Assembly (NCBI GenBank): GCA_007280145.1
Contig: QYPU01000016.1
Location: 1-9,226 of the forward strand
From: Dehalococcoidia bacterium
GTDB lineage: Bacteria; Chloroflexota; Dehalococcoidia; GIF9; UBA5629
Length of the DNA stretch: 9,226 bases
Direction of reading: 5' to 3'
The notes under the pieces were generated by a model. It did not search any database. It was not told where the DNA came from and saw only the letters and a program-made list of their open reading frames with translations. A program made the translations under genes and the position numbers. Shown here piece after piece: positions 5,542-9,226 of the stretch; the stretch's first letter is position 1, and every line of letters starts with the position of its first letter.

Positions 5542-5564
5542 GGTTAAAATCCAGCCGCTGCCAC
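5542..5564 (+). repeat. tRNA-derived attachment repeat 3 (23 bp, one mismatch)
   Basis: Aligns with tRNA positions 560-582 with a single difference (C to A in the T-loop at 5546); the last 18 bases are exact. The outermost and most diverged copy, consistent with being the oldest. Confidence 0.93.
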
Positions 5565-5580
5565 TTAGTTTTTGAGCCTG

Positions 5581-5654
5581 TTTTGCGTATTTCTTAACTC
5601 CCCCTTGAAATTTTGCTTAACAAATTTGGTTAGCTTTTGCGCGTGAATTTTGCG
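5581..5654 (+). repeat. Cluster of TTTTGC motifs beside the outer tRNA repeat
   Basis: TTTTGCG occurs at 5581-5587, 5635-5641 and 5648-5654, and TTTTGCT at 5611-5617, all in the same direction and within 75 bp, starting 17 bp outside attachment repeat 3. Repeated short motifs flanking an attachment core are how integrase arm-type sites look. The local AT-richness makes chance occurrence possible. Confidence 0.4.
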
Positions 5655-5718
5655 ATAGTTTTCTCAACCTTAATACTACTGTGGAAATATGCCATGTTTA
5701 CTCTAATAAGTCAAGGTA

Positions 5719-5814
5719 ATGCATAATATCAAACCAGTCACGGTTGATGTGTATCGGACGATCAAGCAGGAGGAGATTAGTGAGGAGCATAAGAGGTTTG
5801 GGCCGTTGGGATAG
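5719..5814 (+). pseudogene. Tyrosine recombinase (integrase) C-terminal remnant 1
   Basis: A 31-codon frame starts at the active-site region: HNIKPVTVDVY fits the family pattern GHxxIxVTxDxY, with H and the nucleophile Y ten residues apart as in many phage-type integrases. The tail EEISEEHKRFGPLG matches a typical integrase C-terminal end. The glycine before H is lost, and a stop lies four codons upstream of the ATG, so everything upstream (the Arg/Lys/HxxR residues and DNA-binding domains) is missing. It cannot be functional. It lies between the tRNA-repeat array and the DUF362 gene. Confidence 0.6.
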
Positions 5815-5831
5815 CAGGAGCTTTATTTCTC

Positions 5832-5860
5832 TCGAACAAACGCTGGCTATTAGCTATAAT
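5832..5860 (+). promoter_or_regulatory. Probable promoter for the DUF362 gene
   Basis: A perfect -10 TATAAT at 5855-5860 with a poor -35 (TCGAAC, 17-base spacing). The start would be near 5867, giving a leader of about 35 bases before the ATG at 5902. Confidence 0.45.
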
Positions 5861-5901
5861 ATGACTGTCAGGTAATATATTGCGGTAGTGAGCTCGAAAG
5901 C

Positions 5902-7050
5902 ATGAATAAGACAAAAGTCGCCTTGGTAAGATGTGATACATACGAAGAGGATAAAGTCCTTAAGGCCGTTCAGACGGGGCTGGACCTTCTCGGTGGAGTT
6001 TCCATTTTCGCAAAACGCCACGAAAGGATAGTAATGAAACCGAACGTGCTAGTTGGCACAAATCCTGAAAACTGCGTAACTACACATCCGGTAGTGTTCA
6101 AAGCGGTGGGGCGATTGCTCATGGAAGCGGGCGCCAGTGTCTACTACGGTGACTCACCATCGTTCGGCAAGTGTGAGTTTAGTGTGAGAAGAGCCGGTCT
6201 GAAGCGTATCGGGGATGAATTAGGGTTCAGTCTGGCTGATTTTGATGCCGGGAGGCAGGTTAGTCACCCGGATGGGTTGTTGGTGAAGAGCTTTGTGATT
6301 GCCAACGGCGTTTTAGACTCTGATGGGTTGGTAAGTCTGCCAAAGTTCAAAACGCACCCGCTTGTCCGATTTACTGGAGCGGTTAAGAATCAGTTTGGCT
6401 GTGTGCCTGGCTTGCTGAAAAGTCAGTATCATGTTAAGTTGCCTGACCCTTACGATTTCGCCACCATGCTTGTTGACTTGAATACTCTCGTCAAACCGCG
6501 TCTTTGTGTCATGGATGGCATCATGGCTATGGAGGGCAACGGACCGCGAAGCGGCAAACCGAAGAAGATGAACGTACTGCTGTTCTCCAGTGACCCCATT
6601 GCCATAGATGCAACAGCTTGTAGAATAATTAATCTTGACCCCGCAGTTGTGCCAACATCAAGGCCAGGAGAGCAGGCGGGTCTGGGAACATACCATATCG
6701 AGAACATTGAAATAGTCGGAGATGATATGGAACAGTTCTTCGACGAGACTTTTGAGGTAATACGGACTCCGCCAATGCCTTGCACTGGCAGCCGATTGCG
6801 AACCTTCGTCAAGAATCGAATATGCGAGAGACCGGTTATCAACAAAGCAAAATGCACCAATTGCGGCACCTGCGTCAGGATGTGCCCGGTTGAACCTAAA
6901 GCTGTTGATTGGCACACGGGTGATACATCCAGGCAACCTACACATCGGTATGACCGCTGCATCCGCTGTTACTGCTGCCAGGAAGTATGCCCGGAGGGAG
7001 CTATTCTACTGGAGAGTCCATTCCTGGGCAGGTTCTTCTCCCGTGCTTGA
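5902..7050 (+). CDS. DUF362 protein with C-terminal 2x[4Fe-4S] ferredoxin domain
   Basis: 382 residues, soluble. The DUF362 domain covers about 40-270, with family-typical segments MKPNVL (45-50), VYYGDSP (80-86), SLPKFKTH (145-152), the AVKNQFGCVPG stretch (160-170), and SSDPIAIDATA (229-239). The C-terminus has two complete cluster motifs: CxxCxxCxxxCP at 318-329 and again at 353-364, which should bind two 4Fe-4S clusters and pass electrons. The biochemical role of the family is not established; redox or iron-sulfur-dependent activity is the general inference. The ATG at 5902 has no strong Shine-Dalgarno. The stop codon overlaps (TGATG) the start of an integrase remnant, so the gene seems to have been inserted at, or recombined onto, a recombinase gene. 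All motifs are intact. Confidence 0.9.
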   Translation: MNKTKVALVRCDTYEEDKVLKAVQTGLDLLGGVSIFAKRHERIVMKPNVLVGTNPENCVTTHPVVFKAVGRLLMEAGASVYYGDSPSFGKCEFSVRRAGLKRIGDELGFSLADFDAGRQVSHPDGLLVKSFVIANGVLDSDGLVSLPKFKTHPLVRFTGAVKNQFGCVPGLLKSQYHVKLPDPYDFATMLVDLNTLVKPRLCVMDGIMAMEGNGPRSGKPKKMNVLLFSSDPIAIDATACRIINLDPAVVPTSRPGEQAGLGTYHIENIEIVGDDMEQFFDETFEVIRTPPMPCTGSRLRTFVKNRICERPVINKAKCTNCGTCVRMCPVEPKAVDWHTGDTSRQPTHRYDRCIRCYCCQEVCPEGAILLESPFLGRFFSRA

Positions 7051-7175
7051 TGTTACAGAGGTTATTGGGACATAGTACGCTAATGATGACAAATAGGTAT
7101 TGTCAGGCTGTGGGATGCTATGACGCGGTGGAAGCACATAGGAAGTATTCGCCAATGGACAATATTAAAATATAG
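7050..7175 (+). pseudogene. Tyrosine recombinase (integrase) C-terminal remnant 2
   Basis: A 41-codon frame with a textbook integrase ending: LQRLLGHSTLMMTNRYCQ holds the GH of the fifth catalytic position and the nucleophilic Y nine residues after H. The tail EAHRKYSPMDN is typical of phage-integrase C-termini. The upstream catalytic Arg, Lys and HxxR and the DNA-binding domain are absent, since the frame is interrupted by the DUF362 gene. The remnant starts with the ATG overlapping the DUF362 TGA. Sequence outside the signature differs from remnant 1, so these appear to be two different integrases rather than a recent duplication. Confidence 0.75.
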
Positions 7176-7181
7176 GCTTCT

Positions 7182-8396
7182 TTATATCTGGGCTGGTTTT
7201 TTGTAGGGCAGGTCAATTCCCATATTCTTGACTACATCCCTGAGTTCAGATACTTCTTGCTTCCAAGTATTAGTAGCGTCATGCAAACCGACAATCCCAA
7301 GTATCTGCGTGGCTTCAACAGCAATTAACAGCAATGATTGAAACTGTATCTTAAAATAGTCCTCAGTTATCGGTCCTGCAATAATTCCTTTGCTACCGAT
7401 TGCACCCTCCCCATCCCAAGTTTCGAGTTGAATTGCTTCTACGTTAGGATGTGTATGTTGACTAATATAACCATAATGATTTCTCAGTACTTGTAGTAGG
7501 TCATCCTCACTTTTACCTTCACCTTCTTCCGCTAGAGCCTTATCAATCTTGCCTTGTTTAATTTGACTTCCTTCTCTGAACCATTCCGGGGCTTCTTCCG
7601 GATATTTATAGAAATACCATTCTCTTGTCAGCGCTTCGTGTATGCTTCTTTCCAATACTTGAACTTCAGCCCAAAACCCGTATAGCATCAGCTCACGTGC
7701 TGCCCTAAGTTGTCTAACTACCCTGCAAGCCATAGCTACAACTATTTGATCAGACTTAGTCCATTCTTTATTATGGCTAGATGCAAATGCCAGAGCTTCG
7801 TATTGTAATCGGAGTGCCAAATTAAAGAGTCTCAATTCCTCTGAGACCAATTTCACGGATACTTCTCTGTTGACTTTATCACTGCCATCTATTAATCCAA
7901 ACATGTCATTACCAGACATGCCAGCTAAGTTTTCTACAAGTATTGGCTTTCCACTTATTTCTGGCTTGATATTTTTAGATTCGTTAGTTTCATCGTTCAG
8001 GTATGACTTTCCCAATAATCCTGCAATAAATACAACAAAAGCAATTACGGTCACTCCAGCTGCAAAAAGACTGATGTTTAAAATATTGTCGATATTAGCG
8101 GACAAATCCGAGTCCATAGAAGCAAGGATAAAGCTATACCCCATAACTAGAAGGATCGCCAATACTAGTTTTGGAAAATATTTTCTGAATCTCTTAGTAT
8201 TTGAAAATAGTAACAGTAGGAATATAGAAATAATCCCGGCAATGATTTTTAGCCAGGTCCAATTATTGACAATGGAACTCACAAAGGTATTAAACTGAAC
8301 TTTGTAAATCAGCAAAAACACTATAAATGGTAACAATATACAAATCAGAATAAGAATAGAAAACGATAATGCTGATTTCCAAGGCAATTTTCTCAT
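7182..8396 (-). CDS. Membrane-anchored protein with C-terminal DUF5677-like domain
   Basis: 404 residues. The N-terminal half has four probable helices (about 8-30, 47-65, 76-92, 107-129), then a charged linker (130-180), then a soluble helical domain (about 185-370). That domain has a long helical pair containing RQLRAARELMLYGFW and RSIHEALTREWYF, and the motif YGYISQHTHPN at about 308-318. The same YGx[LI]SxxxHxN motif after a similar helical block occurs in the gene at 601-1425. DUF5677-like is the best match I can offer; function unknown. I start at the ATG at 8396: its basic residues precede TM1, and a -10-like TACAAT lies just upstream (8425 to 8420). A GTG at 8429 would add 11 residues but overlaps that element. 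Convergent with the integrase remnant, with the stop codons 6 bp apart. Confidence 0.75.
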   Translation of the reverse strand: MRKLPWKSALSFSILILICILLPFIVFLLIYKVQFNTFVSSIVNNWTWLKIIAGIISIFLLLLFSNTKRFRKYFPKLVLAILLVMGYSFILASMDSDLSANIDNILNISLFAAGVTVIAFVVFIAGLLGKSYLNDETNESKNIKPEISGKPILVENLAGMSGNDMFGLIDGSDKVNREVSVKLVSEELRLFNLALRLQYEALAFASSHNKEWTKSDQIVVAMACRVVRQLRAARELMLYGFWAEVQVLERSIHEALTREWYFYKYPEEAPEWFREGSQIKQGKIDKALAEEGEGKSEDDLLQVLRNHYGYISQHTHPNVEAIQLETWDGEGAIGSKGIIAGPITEDYFKIQFQSLLLIAVEATQILGIVGLHDATNTWKQEVSELRDVVKNMGIDLPYKKPAQI

Positions 8397-8419
8397 TTCA
8401 CTTTGACCTGCCCCCAATA

Positions 8420-8560
8420 ATTGTACCACCTTTAAAGTGAGAGTTGTTGGACCGCAAGCTGGGTTTGATTGCCTGGGGATAACAGTTCACAAACGCCAAA
8501 TACCACAGTCACGAAAACCAGTAGGCTACACTCGAAATTTTCTAACTTCTTGGGGGCTAT
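8420..8560. repeat. Non-coding direct repeat R1 (~140 bp, diverged)
   Basis: Aligns with 8956-9095 at roughly 65-70% identity by eye, with few indels. Shared blocks include CAAGCTGG, ATTGCC-GGGGAT-ACAGTTCA, a CAAAT block, AAAACCA, TTCTAA and GGGCTAT. Indels break any shared reading frame and stops occur in both, so it is not a coding repeat. It lies between the 98-residue gene and the gene starting at 8396; its left end carries a minus-strand TACAAT that could be a -10. Confidence 0.75.
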
Positions 8561-8624
8561 CGGTAATAGTGGACTGGTTATTGGGGGATAGGTCGTCCCA
8601 GGGTGCGCATCATGCCCCTTACAC

Positions 8625-8921
8625 TTATTCGGTATATGGCGTTTTTTCTCCCGACACCCGCATCCACATGGCGAGAATAAAGCCTGCCATGCTACATACA
8701 AATAGCATGCCGGAATTATCTTGAAAAAACCTGACCCAATCAGGGTTACTCTTTGGTGAAGGCGTGAATTCAATTTCTGGTCGAACTACCTGACCGTCAT
8801 AGAGTTCCTCGTATTCACCTGTGTAGTATGGCTCGCCTTTGGGGAAACACCAATTGGCAACTCCAACCATGACCAGCAAGATAACACTGAAAATAATTGG
8901 GATAAAATACCAAGTCCTCAT
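8625..8921 (-). CDS. Small two-helix membrane protein, unknown function
   Basis: 98 residues: helix 1 at about 5-26, a polar and acidic extracytoplasmic loop (about 28-64, with 'GEYEELYDG' and 'PEIEFTPSPKS'), then helix 2 at about 70-88 and a short polar tail. No family recognised. The ATG at 8921 is well supported by TAGGAGAG five bases upstream. It lies alone between repeats R1 and R2. Confidence 0.75.
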   Translation of the reverse strand: MRTWYFIPIIFSVILLVMVGVANWCFPKGEPYYTGEYEELYDGQVVRPEIEFTPSPKSNPDWVRFFQDNSGMLFVCSMAGFILAMWMRVSGEKTPYTE

Positions 8922-8955
8922 CTAGTCTCTCCTAGCTATTAACCTGCCTTATATT

Positions 8956-9095
8956 ATTGTATCACTTTTAAAATCAAATTTGTTGGTTTACAAGCTGGTA
9001 TAATTGCCCGGGGATGACAGTTCAGACACGACAAATGCTATTGTCTCAAAAACCAATGACGTCCACGCGATTTGTTCTAAATTTTATCGGGCTAT
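8956..9095. repeat. Non-coding direct repeat R2 (~140 bp, diverged)
   Basis: Partner of R1, offset by 535-536 bp. The right end overlaps the stop codon of the 2TM-domain gene. The left end holds, on the minus strand, TACAAT (8961 to 8956), a plausible -10 for the 98-residue gene; the same hexamer is at the equivalent place in R1. The most conserved block is the middle (about 8990-9025), away from that hexamer, which suggests a function beyond a simple promoter. Confidence 0.75.
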
Positions 9096-9226
9096 TTTTG
9101 CTCTCTTCTTATTCTCTCTGCTTCCTTTTCTATTGCTCCTCTATCCGATTTTCCTCCAAAGACGAAAACCCCTAGGAAGTGGAAAAGTATGCCGATGCCC
9201 CAGCCGCCCAGGGGAAAGATAAACCA
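9092..9226 (-). CDS. 2TM-domain protein (partial, C-terminus)
   Basis: The last 44 codons of a minus-strand gene that begins beyond the right edge. The sequence WFIFPLGGWGIGILFHFL is the second helix of the 2TM domain family (PF13239: aromatic-proline-GWG-x-G-x-x-x-H). It is followed by a charged helical tail (EKEAERIRREQK). These small membrane proteins are common and often accompany regulators or other membrane proteins; their function is not established. Confidence 0.75.
   Translation of the reverse strand, partial: WFIFPLGGWGIGILFHFLGVFVFGGKSDRGAIEKEAERIRREQK

Larger units (their letters stand above)
5182..5564. mobile_element. Element 3: single-gene segment between tRNA-derived repeats
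   Basis: A 383-bp unit holding one minus-strand gene, 18 bp from the left repeat to the stop codon and 3 bp from the start codon to the right repeat. This gene-plus-recombination-site economy is like that of an integron gene cassette. No recombinase inside. Confidence 0.5.

Noticed and set aside
6450..6962. Minus-strand 170-codon frame
   Set aside because: Antisense shadow of the DUF362 gene, whose motifs and cluster cysteines fix the coding strand.
8432..8773. Minus-strand 113-codon frame
   Set aside because: It overlaps the 98-residue gene in another frame and runs through non-coding repeat R1; no start signal.
8420..9095. R1 and R2 as integron attC sites
   Set aside because: GTTGGAC and TTCTAAC resemble core sites, but their order is inside-out relative to attC, they are not conserved between R1 and R2, and no large palindrome forms.
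9004..9222. Plus-strand 72-codon frame at the right edge
   Set aside because: Antisense to the recognisable 2TM-domain C-terminus, and it crosses repeat R2.
1..9226. CRISPR array, rRNA, intact transposase or intact integrase
   Set aside because: No regularly spaced repeats with unique 30-40 bp spacers, no rRNA-like stretches, and no full-length recombinase frame on either strand.

Overview
The window (9,226 bp, moderate GC) is bacterial accessory DNA next to a tRNA gene. No marker gene fixes the organism. The small glycine-rich three-helix membrane protein, the DUF362 ferredoxin protein and the general gene mix resemble anaerobic Chloroflexota (Dehalococcoidia-like) genomes, but that is a low-confidence impression.

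Left edge (1-584): a minus-strand ABC permease of the molybdate/tungstate (ModB/WtpB) type runs off the window. Upstream of it are an intrinsic terminator, a probable molybdenum/tungsten-cofactor riboswitch and a good promoter, forming a complete OFF-switch. Back to back with it lies a plus-strand tRNA with anticodon CAT (510-584).

Middle (585-5564): the 3' end of this tRNA is repeated three more times, all in the same orientation: 42 bp exact at 3973-4014, 21 bp exact at 5161-5181, and 23 bp with one mismatch at 5542-5564. The four copies bound three consecutive segments with periods of 3,433, 1,166 and 383 bp. All cargo genes point towards the tRNA and are packed tightly between the repeats. 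Cargo 1 is a DUF5677-like protein plus an FtsX/MacB-type ABC permease and ATPase. Cargo 2 is an isoprenylcysteine-methyltransferase-like membrane enzyme plus a small membrane protein. Cargo 3 is one small membrane protein. No integrase gene lies inside any segment. I read this as a stack of integrase-less elements or cassettes accreted at one tRNA attachment site; it is the most interesting feature of the window.

Right of the array (5565-7175): a DUF362 protein with two 4Fe-4S clusters (5902-7050) is bracketed by two same-strand remnants of tyrosine-recombinase C-termini, at 5719-5814 and 7050-7175. The second begins exactly at the DUF362 stop codon. A cluster of TTTTGC motifs adjoins the outermost tRNA repeat.

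Right end (7182-9226): minus-strand genes for a membrane-anchored protein whose C-terminal helical domain shares a YGx[LI]SxxxHxN signature with the first cargo gene, a 98-residue two-helix membrane protein, and the C-terminus of a 2TM-domain protein. Two diverged ~140-bp non-coding direct repeats flank the 98-residue gene, again giving a cassette-like layout. Most cargo here is membrane protein of unknown role, so a shared envelope or defence function is possible but not shown.
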